From SIG622 sp045652245 (GTDB lineage: Bacteria > Bacillota > Clostridia > Oscillospirales > CAG-382), in assembly GCA_045652245.1 (NCBI GenBank), contig JAZRTY010000002.1, positions 1-35,505 on the forward strand: DNA of 35,505 nt, written 5' to 3'. Both the position numbers and the translations under genes were made by a program. How positions within the stretch are numbered: the stretch's first letter is position 1; every line of letters begins with the position of its first letter. Under the pieces are notes generated by a model, which saw only the letters and a program-made list of their open reading frames with translations, did no database searches and had not been told where the DNA came from. Of this stretch, positions 17,002 through 24,756 are shown in pieces.

Positions 17002-17041
17002 TTTTCTTCTCAATCCTTGTATCTTTCACGCGAAGTTTCGG

Positions 17042-19081
17042 TTATTTTTCGTATATTTCAAGAATGTCTACTGCAAAATTTGAAAGCTCGCTTTCCTTGT
17101 GATAAAGGTCGAGAATTTCAGCATTACAGATTATATTTCTGCAGGGCGAATTTTCCTTTTCGTCAAAACGCTTTTCGCCACAGACCTTGAATTTCTTTCC
17201 TATTCTGTCGGTGTATTCACCACATACAGTACCCTTGTTTCCGACTCCTTTGCAAAGTCCGGCAGATTTCAGAATACAGGATTCAAGTACCATAAGTGGT
17301 AAAGCGCCATATACGGGAACGGCACTTTTTATGTTTTTTACAAGCTCCATATCACGCACCTGCGCGCTCTTGAGTTCGCAGGAAAGAGACAGAGAGGAAA
17401 AACCCATTTGCGCATATCCCCGGTAGCTTTGTGAGTTTGTAATATTAAGTCCCATACCACCATAGACTTCAAGTTCTGTTTCCAGAGCCAACGACAGGTG
17501 TCCGATGTTTGAAATATAAACATAGGATGCACCAAGCGACTTTGCGACTTTTAGTGTATCTCGGATTTTCTCTGTTTCTTCCTCGAAAATAACTCTCGGA
17601 AGTGCAACTCCAAAGGGAGAATATTTTGGTTTTCCAACGCCTGTGAAGGCTTCAAGGGGATAGCAAACACTTTCAAGCGGCTGTGGGAATTTGTTTTTGT
17701 CGATAGTAAAGCTGAAATCCCTTGCAAAATGGCGAAGCTTTACTTGTGTTGCTTTTCTTTTTTCATAGCTTCTCGGAATTTCAAGCTTTCTTTCGACCTT
17801 TTCTCTGCCGGTATTTGTCATTTCGGAGTACAGATTATCTACAGCACCCCTGCGAAGTGAGTTGATATCTCCTGCCGTCAGGAAAAGACCGTCGTCAAGA
17901 ACTACTTTACTGTTTTCCAGAATATAGGGCGTAGAGCCGAGCTTCGACATATTTTTAAGTAAATTTTCTTCTGAAAGTGGTGCATTTTGGGCATTCTCTG
18001 CGCATTTTTCGAGAGAAAACTTGCCGAAATATTTTCCACAACGATATATTGCCGTCGGATATTCACCCTTTTTCACTTTTACTTCAAGATTTACCGGCAA
18101 TTTCGGAAGCTCGGGGGTGATTTCCTGCACGCTTGCCGTTTTTTCCTTATCTGACTCTGAACGAAAACCGTACATATTGCGATTGTCGGTAAGGTATTGT
18201 TTTGTAAAATAACCGTCGGTAAAGCCACCACGAGAAAAAATGTCCGACAGTTCTTTGTATTTATTGCTGTCTGCGTTTGTTTCCTTGTCGATAAGCTCCC
18301 GGAAAATTTTTGTAACTCTGTATACATAGTCGGGGCTTTTCATTCTGCCTTCGATTTTCAAGGATGCAATTCCGAGAGGCAAAAGTTCTCTTATGTGAGT
18401 AGAAAGAGTCAAGTCACGCAGACTCAAAGGGTAGATGTTCGATTTTTTGCCGCTTGCGCTTTCAAGAGAGCCCATCATTCTGCATGGTTGGGCACAAAGA
18501 CCACGGTTGCCGCTTCTCTTGCCGATTACCGAGCTCATAAGACACATTCCCGAATGGCAAACACAAAGAGCTCCGTGAACAAATACCTCTGTTTCAAAAG
18601 TACCGGTACTTCTTCCGTACTCTGTGATTTTTGCGATATCCTCATACGAGAGCTCACGTGCGAGTACAATTCTTGAAAAACCAAGCTCGGAAAGTCTTTT
18701 TGCCGAGTCAAGATTGTGACAGGCACATTGTGTACTTGCGTGAAGTTCGATATCCGGAATTTCCTGACGGAGAAGCCTTGCAAGTCCTAAGTCCTGAACG
18801 ATAAATGCGTCGGCACCGGCACTATAGGCTTCAAGTGCAAAATCGACCGTTTCTGATAGCTCCCTGTCAAAAAGGAGGGTATTAAGGGTAATATTTGAAC
18901 GAACACCGTAAAGGCGTAAAAGCTTCAGGCTCTCGTAGAATTCCTCCTGCGAAAAGCCCTTTGCGTTCATTCTTGCATTAAGGCTTGCCCCTCCGAAGTA
19001 GCACTCGTCGGATCCTGCACAAATTGCAGCCTTCAGCGATTCAAATGAGCCACAGGGAGAAAGAACATACGGTTTTTTCAA
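17042..19081 (-). CDS. U32 family protein, RlhA-like (23S rRNA hydroxylation)
   Basis: 679 residues. The N-terminal half is the peptidase U32 domain: LSPCGSFESLKAAICAGSDECYFGG, HASTQCACHNLDSAKRL, and the signature VFVHGALCVCHSGMCLMSSVIGKRSGNRGLCAQPCR around residues 168-203, whose cysteines are thought to hold an Fe-S cluster. The long C-terminal part (with a DUF3656-like middle) and total length match RlhA/YdcP, which hydroxylates 23S rRNA C2501 with prephenate as cofactor source, better than the shorter TrhP type. The start is TTG 19081, decided by AGGAGG at 19094-19089 with a 7-base spacer and the MKKPYVLSPCG family start. It is followed by dusB. No true protease activity is expected. Confidence 0.85.
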   Translation of the reverse strand: MKKPYVLSPCGSFESLKAAICAGSDECYFGGASLNARMNAKGFSQEEFYESLKLLRLYGVRSNITLNTLLFDRELSETVDFALEAYSAGADAFIVQDLGLARLLRQEIPDIELHASTQCACHNLDSAKRLSELGFSRIVLARELSYEDIAKITEYGRSTGTFETEVFVHGALCVCHSGMCLMSSVIGKRSGNRGLCAQPCRMMGSLESASGKKSNIYPLSLRDLTLSTHIRELLPLGIASLKIEGRMKSPDYVYRVTKIFRELIDKETNADSNKYKELSDIFSRGGFTDGYFTKQYLTDNRNMYGFRSESDKEKTASVQEITPELPKLPVNLEVKVKKGEYPTAIYRCGKYFGKFSLEKCAENAQNAPLSEENLLKNMSKLGSTPYILENSKVVLDDGLFLTAGDINSLRRGAVDNLYSEMTNTGREKVERKLEIPRSYEKRKATQVKLRHFARDFSFTIDKNKFPQPLESVCYPLEAFTGVGKPKYSPFGVALPRVIFEEETEKIRDTLKVAKSLGASYVYISNIGHLSLALETELEVYGGMGLNITNSQSYRGYAQMGFSSLSLSCELKSAQVRDMELVKNIKSAVPVYGALPLMVLESCILKSAGLCKGVGNKGTVCGEYTDRIGKKFKVCGEKRFDEKENSPCRNIICNAEILDLYHKESELSNFAVDILEIYEK

Positions 19082-19124
19082 AGCACTACCTCCTAAAGAT
19101 TTTCTGAATGTTTATAAAATGTAC

Positions 19125-19153
19125 TTGCAAATATGAAGAATTGATACTATAAT
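19125..19153 (+). promoter_or_regulatory. Sigma-A promoter for mreC-mnmG
   Basis: TTGCAA (19125-19130), a 17-base spacer and TATAAT (19148-19153), in the divergent region between the U32 gene and mreC. The same AT-rich stretch likely holds the leftward promoter for U32-dusB, but I see no clean consensus there. Confidence 0.6.
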
Positions 19154-19234
19154 ATAATATTATACAACTTTGTAGTATTTTTGTAAAGCTTATTTTTATA
19201 AATATTCGTAAAAACGTAAACGGAGGTGCAAATC

Positions 19235-20113
19235 TTGGCATACAGAGGAAAAGATGCCGTAACAAGACGACAATCGAGATTTAATATTCTGAGCTATGTT
19301 ATTGCCACTATCTTATCAATAATTGCGATGCTTTCATATTTTGGCGGCACAACTTCAATACTTTCCGGCTTTGTGAAAATAGTTACAGAGCCACTTACAT
19401 ATGTCAGTGATAAAATATATTCGGGCATTTCCTCTGTCGGCAATTATTTCGGTATGGTTGCAGATTTAAAAGAGGAAAACCTACGTCTTAAAGCAGAAAA
19501 CGAGCTGCTTATGCAGGAAAATAAAAAGAGTGAGGCAATAAAGGAAGAAAACCTGAAGCTTTATTCTTATCTGGGACTTAAGAGAGAATTTTCCGAAATG
19601 TCCTTTGTAAATACGAGGATTATTTCAAGAGGTAGTGGTGGTATGATGTCCGGCTTTATGATTGACAAGGGAACACTTCACGGAGTCCGTAAGAATATGG
19701 CAGTGCTTGACAGTCTCGGAATTGTCGGAGTTATTACAGAGGAGGGACTTGTCAGCTCCCGTGGTGTGAGCATTCTGGGCAGCCGTTCTTCTGTGGGAGT
19801 TTATATTGTCAGAAGTGGAGTGAGTGGCATTCTTGAAGGGGACTTCAGAATGCAGAATGAGGGACTGTGCAAGCTTGCGAATATACCTCAGGATGCAGAT
19901 GTCGTAGTCGGTGACTATGTTTATACGTCAGGTCTCGGTGATATTTTCCCGAAGGACCTTTGTGTCGGTACTGTTGAAACTATCACGAAAAATGCTGCAA
20001 ATCAGACCCTGACACTCGGAATAAAGCCGATTTGCGACTTTGATAACCTTTCTACCGTTATGGTACTTTCCTCACATAGCCTGACTTATGAGGATGCTGA
20101 ACAAGGAGACTGA
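19235..20113 (+). CDS. mreC: Rod shape-determining protein MreC
   Basis: 292 residues. A basic N-terminus is followed by one membrane helix (about 18-38), a coiled coil (about 78-112, rich in KEENLRLKAENELL-type heptads) and an extracellular beta-rich domain with VNTRIISRGSGGMMSGFMIDKG, GVRKNMAVLDSLGIVGVI and a final GIKPICDFDNLSTVMVL, as in MreC. It scaffolds the elongasome at the membrane. The start is TTG 19235, placed by CGGAGGTG with a 6-7 base spacer; GTG 19226 lies inside that ribosome site. mreB and mreD are not adjacent, which is unusual because they normally form one operon; here mnmG follows directly. Confidence 0.9.
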   Translation: MAYRGKDAVTRRQSRFNILSYVIATILSIIAMLSYFGGTTSILSGFVKIVTEPLTYVSDKIYSGISSVGNYFGMVADLKEENLRLKAENELLMQENKKSEAIKEENLKLYSYLGLKREFSEMSFVNTRIISRGSGGMMSGFMIDKGTLHGVRKNMAVLDSLGIVGVITEEGLVSSRGVSILGSRSSVGVYIVRSGVSGILEGDFRMQNEGLCKLANIPQDADVVVGDYVYTSGLGDIFPKDLCVGTVETITKNAANQTLTLGIKPICDFDNLSTVMVLSSHSLTYEDAEQGD

Positions 20114-20114
20114 T

Positions 20115-22010
20115 ATGAAATATAAAGCAGGAAATACAGATGTAATAGTAATAGGAGCAGGTCACGCAGGAATAGAGGCGTCGCTTGCCTGTGCTCGTCG
20201 TGGCTGCAAAACTATGCTCTTTACACTGAATCTTGATGCTGTCGGAAATCTTCCATGTAATCCGTCAATAGGGGGTTCGGGAAAGGGACACCTGGTGTGC
20301 GAAATAGACGCACTCGGGGGAGAGATGGGCAAAAGTGCAGACCTTGCGTGTCTGCAGTCGAGAATGCTGAATCTCGGAAAAGGTCCTGCCGTACATTCGC
20401 TTCGTATGCAGGCAGACAGGGCAAAATACCACCTTATTATGAAAAAGGTGGTGGAAAACTGTGAAAATCTGCATCTTGTGCAAGGGGAAATCGTGGAACT
20501 TTTGCACGAGGAGGACGGAAGCTGGACTGCAGTTACCCGTTTTGGAGCTGCATGGAACGCCAAATGCGTAATTATCGCATCGGGTACATACCTTCGCGGT
20601 AAAATTATTGTCGGTGACGTTTCCTATTCGGGAGGTCCTGACGGAATGTTCCCGGCAGGAAGTCTTACCGAGAGTCTTAAAAATATCGGAATACCCCTTA
20701 TGCGTTTTAAGACGGGTACACCTGCAAGAATACACGCAGATTCTGTTGATTATTCTAAAATGGATGTGCAGTACGGTGACGAAAATCCCGAGCATTTTTC
20801 CTATCATACCACGCAATTTTCCGATAAAGACCATCTTCCGTGCTATGTAATATATACAAACGCCAAAACTCACGAAATAATACGGAACAATCTGCACCGT
20901 TCGCCACTTTATTCGGGACAAATAGAGGGTACAGGCCCGAGATACTGCCCGAGTATAGAGGACAAGGTTGTGCGTTTTGCAGATAAAGAGCGTCATCAGC
21001 TCTTCCTTGAACCAATGGGTGCTGACACAAAGGAACTTTATCTTCAGGGCTTCAGCTCGTCAATGCCGGAAGACGTACAGATGCAAATGATACACTCGTT
21101 GCCGGGGCTTGAAAATTGCCGTGTTATGAGAACGGCGTATGCAATTGAATATGACTGTGCAGACCCACTCGCACTCTCGGCAACTCTGGAGTTCAAGGAT
21201 TTCCCGGGCCTTTTCGGTGCAGGACAGTTCAATGGAACCTCCGGCTACGAGGAAGCAGCAGCGCAGGGACTTGTGGCAGGAATTAACGCCTCTGCCCGTG
21301 TACTCGGTGAGGAAATGCTCACACTTTCGCGTGATTCCTCATATATCGGAACACTCATTGATGACCTTGTAACAAAGGGAACACGAGAGCCGTACAGAAT
21401 TATGACCTCTCGTTCGGAATATCGACTTCTTATCCGTCAGGACAATGCAGACGAAAGGCTGACTCCTATCGGGTATAAGTACGGTCTTATATCAGAGGAA
21501 AGATATGCCGATTTCTGTCGCAAACGTGAGAATATAAAGAAGGAAATTGAGAGAATAAAAAGTAAGAGTGTCGCTCCGAGCGAGATTCTTGCAAAAATCC
21601 TTGAAGAACTCGGCTCAGCACCTGTAAATAACGGAATAAATATGGCAGAGCTTATCCGTCGCCCCGAGGTTACATATGAATCTCTTGCACCAATTGATAC
21701 CTTCAGACCCGAGCTTTCCGAAAAGGAAAGGAAGGCTGTAGAGGTGGAAATAAAATACGAGGGCTATATAAAGAGACAGCTTGACGAAGCAAAAAGAATG
21801 TCAAAACTTGAGGAAAAGAAGCTTCCGGAAGATATAGACTATAATACTATTGAGGGACTAAGGCTTGAAGCCCGTCAGAAACTTACAAATGTAAGACCTA
21901 AGAATATCGGTCAGGCATCCCGTATTTCAGGCGTCAGCCCTGCCGATATTTCGGTATTGCTCGTTTACCTCGAAGGCTGCGCTAGGGAGCGCAAACGCAA
22001 GCTTTTTTGA
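20115..22010 (+). CDS. mnmG: tRNA U34 carboxymethylaminomethyl synthase subunit MnmG (GidA)
   Basis: 631 residues, FAD-binding partner of MnmE (TrmE) that installs cmnm5 at the wobble uridine of certain tRNAs. Motifs: dinucleotide fold GAGHAG (14-19), CNPSIGGSGKGHLVCEIDALGG, TGTPARI, GPRYCPSIEDK, GAGQFNGTSGYEEAAAQG and the C-terminal TRPEVTY-like and LRLEARQKL..RPKNIGQASRISGVSPADI. Length is standard. ATG 20115 is used, with AAGGAG six bases before and the mreC stop one base away, so mreC-mnmG are coupled. mnmE and rsmG are not in the window. In many bacteria gidA sits near the replication origin, relevant to the DnaA-box cluster at 24.3 kb. Confidence 0.95.
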   Translation: MKYKAGNTDVIVIGAGHAGIEASLACARRGCKTMLFTLNLDAVGNLPCNPSIGGSGKGHLVCEIDALGGEMGKSADLACLQSRMLNLGKGPAVHSLRMQADRAKYHLIMKKVVENCENLHLVQGEIVELLHEEDGSWTAVTRFGAAWNAKCVIIASGTYLRGKIIVGDVSYSGGPDGMFPAGSLTESLKNIGIPLMRFKTGTPARIHADSVDYSKMDVQYGDENPEHFSYHTTQFSDKDHLPCYVIYTNAKTHEIIRNNLHRSPLYSGQIEGTGPRYCPSIEDKVVRFADKERHQLFLEPMGADTKELYLQGFSSSMPEDVQMQMIHSLPGLENCRVMRTAYAIEYDCADPLALSATLEFKDFPGLFGAGQFNGTSGYEEAAAQGLVAGINASARVLGEEMLTLSRDSSYIGTLIDDLVTKGTREPYRIMTSRSEYRLLIRQDNADERLTPIGYKYGLISEERYADFCRKRENIKKEIERIKSKSVAPSEILAKILEELGSAPVNNGINMAELIRRPEVTYESLAPIDTFRPELSEKERKAVEVEIKYEGYIKRQLDEAKRMSKLEEKKLPEDIDYNTIEGLRLEARQKLTNVRPKNIGQASRISGVSPADISVLLVYLEGCARERKRKLF

Positions 22011-22109
22011 CTTGTGGGGCGCCTCGCCCCCAACCCCTTCGTTTTCGTGGGCTGCCGCCCACACCTGCCAAGCTTTTTGAAAAAAGCTTGACCAAAAACT
22101 TTAATATTC

Positions 22110-22148
22110 AAAAACCCTTGTGTCAAACTCCGACACAAGGGTTTTTCT
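22110..22148 (+). terminator. Terminator of mreC-mnmG
   Basis: A 15-bp perfect stem AAAAACCCTTGTGTC (22110-22124) / GACACAAGGGTTTTT (22132-22146). Before it (22015-22090) are three more hairpins: GGGGCG/CGCCCC, GTGGGC/GCCCAC and AAGCTTTTT/AAAAAGCTT. Confidence 0.88.
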
Positions 22149-22160
22149 GGCTTGGTACTA

Positions 22161-22440
22161 TTGCGACCAAATTTTGCAAAGCAAAATTTGTAGCACAGAT
22201 GCAGTTTGTGCGTGAAGAAGAAAAATCAAGATAGTGGTTATAGAGGCGTGAATATAAAAAGACCACCGACTTTCCACGAGGATTTTATAATATCTCTTTG
22301 TATGTAATTTTGAAAGAAGTTATGTAAACTGCATGAGGATAGGGAGATTGTCAAGAGGGGATAACCTCGGTTTCCCCTCTTGACTAGGGTTCTTTTTGAT
22401 TACTTTTTCCAACTCAATGTGGGAAAAAGTAATTAGGGGG
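22161..22440 (+). repeat. Structured intergenic repeat, copy 2
   Basis: About 280 bases, inverted relative to copy 1 at 15353-15634. It holds TTGCGACCAAATTTTGC at its left, the conserved GACCACCGACTTTCCACGA and TATGTAAACTGCATGAGG blocks, a GTCAAGAGG hairpin (22350-22384), and a hairpin ATTACTTTTTCC (22399-22410) / GGAAAAAGTAAT (22422-22433). There is no supported reading frame. Confidence 0.85.
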
Positions 22441-22465
22441 GGACAGGGGGACAATGTCCCCCGTA

Positions 22466-22503
22466 TAAAAAAGTAGGGGTAGTAGGGGACAACGTCCCCC
22501 TAC
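22466..22503 (-). terminator. Terminator of the ymdB-spoVAC unit
   Basis: On the minus strand AGTAGGGGGAC pairs with GTCCCCTACT (22481-22490), and a run of six T follows a short spacer. It lies directly after the spoVAC stop. A further GGGGGACA/TGTCCCCC hairpin follows, shared with the end of dusB. Confidence 0.65.
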
Positions 22504-22968
22504 TTACATAACGATTTGCGAAAAATAATAATAAATCCCATAAATTACACTTGCGACAGTACCATACACAATCACAGGTCCTGCTATGGTAAACATCTTA
22601 GCTCCAACCCCAAGCACAAGTCCTTCGGGCTTTGCATCAATGGCACAGGAGCAGACGGCATTTGCAAAGCCTGTAATCGGCACAAGAGTTCCGGCTCCTG
22701 CAAAGGAAGCGAGCTTTTCGTAAAGTCCGAACCCCGTAAAAACACACGACAAAAATACAAGTGTTATCGGAAGCAGGATTTTAGCTGTTTCTTCCTGTGC
22801 CCCGAGGTAGGTGTAGATATTATAAATTACCTGTCCGATAAGACAGATAGCACCACCTACTATGAAGGACGCAAAAAAATCGTGAACTGTTCTTGACTTG
22901 GGTGCGTGACTTTCGGCAAATTTTCTGAATGCCGCTTTTTCTGTTTCGGTAAATTTTCTTTTTGACAT
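22504..22968 (-). CDS. spoVAC: Stage V sporulation protein AC
   Basis: 154 residues, a membrane component of the SpoVA system that moves Ca-dipicolinate into the forespore and releases it at germination; in Bacillus SpoVAC behaves as a mechanosensitive channel. A polar N-terminus (about 1-30, with KFAESHAPKS) is followed by four hydrophobic stretches and the family motifs FIVGGAICLIGQ, FTGFGLYEKLASFAGAGTLVPITGFANAV and EGLVLGVGAKMF. Length matches. spoVAD and spoVAE, normally next in line, are absent; a repeat follows the gene instead. It begins 8 bases after the small membrane gene's stop, suggesting one transcript. It indicates a sporulating lineage. Confidence 0.92.
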   Translation of the reverse strand: MSKRKFTETEKAAFRKFAESHAPKSRTVHDFFASFIVGGAICLIGQVIYNIYTYLGAQEETAKILLPITLVFLSCVFTGFGLYEKLASFAGAGTLVPITGFANAVCSCAIDAKPEGLVLGVGAKMFTIAGPVIVYGTVASVIYGIYYYFSQIVM

Positions 22969-22976
22969 AGCTTCTC

Positions 22977-23342
22977 CTATCTGACTATAGTTTTAATAAA
23001 AAATAAGGCGAAATTTTCCAGAGCATCATAAAGGGCTTGTGCAAATGTATAAATAAAATCCCTCACCATCGGCGGAAAATATTTCAACGTAAAATCAACC
23101 GAGGCACGAGGTAGAGAAAACAGTTTCAGTGCAAAATCCGAAACAGGTAAGCTTTCTCCGAAGAGTGTGAGCATTTGCGTATCCTTGCTGTAGTAAAAAA
23201 GGCTCTCAAGAGAAGCTGTGCTGTCAATTTCCGAAAGACCTCTTGCGAAAAGAGCTATAAACACAAAGGCAATAACAGATATAAGGCAGGAAATAATAAA
23301 ATTTGCATATTGAGAAGAAGTTTTCTTTACCTTTGATGACAT
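22977..23342 (-). CDS. Small membrane protein of unknown function
   Basis: 121 residues. A basic N-terminus is followed by a strong membrane helix at about residues 14-34 (IISCLISVIAFVFIALFARGL), a loop predicted outside, and amphipathic hydrophobic segments toward the C-terminus (FIYTFAQALYDALENFALFFI). No catalytic motif is visible and I do not recognise the family. It is packed with spoVAC (8-base gap), which suggests, but does not show, a sporulation-related membrane role. The upstream site is weak (AAGGAT adjoining the ATG). Confidence 0.6.
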   Translation of the reverse strand: MSSKVKKTSSQYANFIISCLISVIAFVFIALFARGLSEIDSTASLESLFYYSKDTQMLTLFGESLPVSDFALKLFSLPRASVDFTLKYFPPMVRDFIYTFAQALYDALENFALFFIKTIVR

Positions 23343-23430
23343 ATCCTTGACTGTACCTTTCTTGTAATTTTTTATTATTATGTACAGTTTTTTGAAAAAT
23401 ATTTTTGTTTTCTGAAATAATCGGTATTAA

Positions 23431-23470
23431 AACAAGAAAAACGGCCAAAAAGCCGTTTTCTTGTTTTTTA
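23431..23470 (-). terminator. Terminator after ymdB
   Basis: AACAAGAAAA(A)CGGC / GCCGTTTTCTTGTT forms a long stem with T-runs available on either strand; it ends one base before the ymdB stop on the minus strand and separates it from the spoVAC pair. Confidence 0.8.
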
Positions 23471-24256
23471 TTAAATTCTTATTCTTTCAATATCCACGCA
23501 TTTTCCACCATCAAGCGAAACAGTAAAAATACATCCGCATATTCCGGCTTCTCCTTCAGCTTCCTCGTGCTTTTGCGGCATTTTGGTCAGGAATCGTCGG
23601 ATGATTATATCACTCTTGACACCAAGTACGGAATCCTCAACCCCACACATACCAAGGTCGGTAATATAGCCGGTGCCGTTCGGAAGTATTTTTTCGTCAC
23701 TTGTCTGAACGTGGGTGTGAGTTCCGAAGAAACCACTTATTCTGCCGTCAAGAAAATGTCCGAGTGCCAGCTTTTCACTTGTCGCCTCTGCGTGAAAATC
23801 TAAAAACGCAAGGTCAAAATTTCCCTCTTCGCTTTTTAAGATTTTGTCAGCACATAAAAACGGATTTTCAAGACTTTCCATATAGACAGTACCCAGAAGA
23901 TTTATAACCAGAACCTTGTAGGAGCACATATCAAATATGCAATACCCAAATCCGGGACAATCGCTCGGATAATTCGCCGGACGGATAATGTTTTCTCCCT
24001 TTTCAAGAAGTGAGTGAATGGTGGATTTTCTGAAGGTGTGGTTTCCGCCTGTTATAACGTCAACACCTGCACGAAAAAGCCTGTCGGCACTTTCGGGATT
24101 TATACCATTTCCCGAAGAGGCGTTTTCTCCGTTGGCAATTACCATATCAATTCCGTTTTCACGTCTTATTTCCCAGAGCTTTTTTTCAATTGCTTGCGTG
24201 CCATGCTCTCCGACAATGTCTCCGAGAGCAAGTATTTTTGCTTGTCCTTTTAGCAT
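23471..24256 (-). CDS. ymdB: YmdB-type metallophosphoesterase (TIGR00282 family)
   Basis: 261 residues. Calcineurin-like phosphoesterase of the TIGR00282/YmdB group; Bacillus YmdB is a cyclic nucleotide phosphodiesterase affecting biofilm and sporulation choices. Metal ligands are visible in LALGDIVGEHG, ANGENASSGNGI, GGNHTF, FHAEATSEK (with the family's HAE) and FFGTHTHVQT, then GYITDLGMCG. Length matches. AAAGG lies about 9 bases before ATG 24256. It is the first gene of a leftward group toward the small membrane protein and spoVAC, but separated from them by a terminator, and its upstream side is the DnaA-box-like cluster. Confidence 0.92.
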   Translation of the reverse strand: MLKGQAKILALGDIVGEHGTQAIEKKLWEIRRENGIDMVIANGENASSGNGINPESADRLFRAGVDVITGGNHTFRKSTIHSLLEKGENIIRPANYPSDCPGFGYCIFDMCSYKVLVINLLGTVYMESLENPFLCADKILKSEEGNFDLAFLDFHAEATSEKLALGHFLDGRISGFFGTHTHVQTSDEKILPNGTGYITDLGMCGVEDSVLGVKSDIIIRRFLTKMPQKHEEAEGEAGICGCIFTVSLDGGKCVDIERIRI

Positions 24257-24291
24257 TATAATAACCTTTCAATCTATAAAAAAATGAGCTG

Positions 24292-24554
24292 TGTGGAAAA
24301 CTGTTTTTAGTGTATTTTTGTGGAAAACTTTTTAAAATCCTGCCTTTTTAGCCTGAAAAAGCAAAAAAATGTTATAGAAGAATTTACATTTTCCACACTT
24401 TCCACAGGCTTTTCCACCGTTTTGAAAGTGAATTTTCCCTGAAATGAGGGTTTTTTGCCTTGTTTTGTTAATTTTACAATAAAATCCCAATTGTAAACTT
24501 TAATTTAAATAACTTTTCCACCTTTTCCACCGACTTTTCCACATTTCTTCCACA
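24292..24554. other. Cluster of DnaA-box-like sites (candidate origin or DnaA-binding region)
   Basis: Four exact TTTTCCACA boxes: 24292-24300 and 24319-24327 on the minus strand, 24389-24397 and 24535-24543 on the plus strand. Five more have one mismatch: 24398-24406, 24410-24418, 24514-24522, 24523-24531 and 24546-24554. TTWTNCACA is the general DnaA-box consensus. The region is noncoding, AT-rich, flanked by AT tracts to 24660, and lies between divergent genes. No dnaA or dnaN is in the window. It may be oriC, a titration site or a DnaA-controlled promoter. Confidence 0.6.
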
Positions 24555-24663
24555 AGATTTCACTTAGTCTTACCTGAGAACATTATACCACATCTCTGTT
24601 CTTGTTTGCAACACATTTTAATTTCTTTTATATATCAAAAATGTAAATAATCAAATAACCCCC

Positions 24664-24692
24664 TTGAAAAAGATAACAGCTTGTGATAAAAT
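24664..24692 (+). promoter_or_regulatory. Sigma-A promoter for the FAD dehydrogenase
   Basis: TTGAAA (24664-24669), a 17-base spacer and TAAAAT (24687-24692), followed by TATGGAGGAAACA and ATG 24757. Confidence 0.6.
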
Positions 24693-24756
24693 GTTATTTG
24701 TAATAGTGTGGTCTTTTTTTGGAAAGCAAAATCAAACCAAAGCTATGGAGGAAACA

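Noticed and set aside
20265..20996. 243-codon minus-strand frame inside mnmG
   Set aside because: It overlaps the conserved FAD and substrate regions of MnmG and has no domain-like content.
24664..24756. N-terminal extension of the FAD dehydrogenase from TTG 24664
   Set aside because: The stretch is the -35/-10 promoter, and GGAGG directly before ATG 24757 marks the true start.
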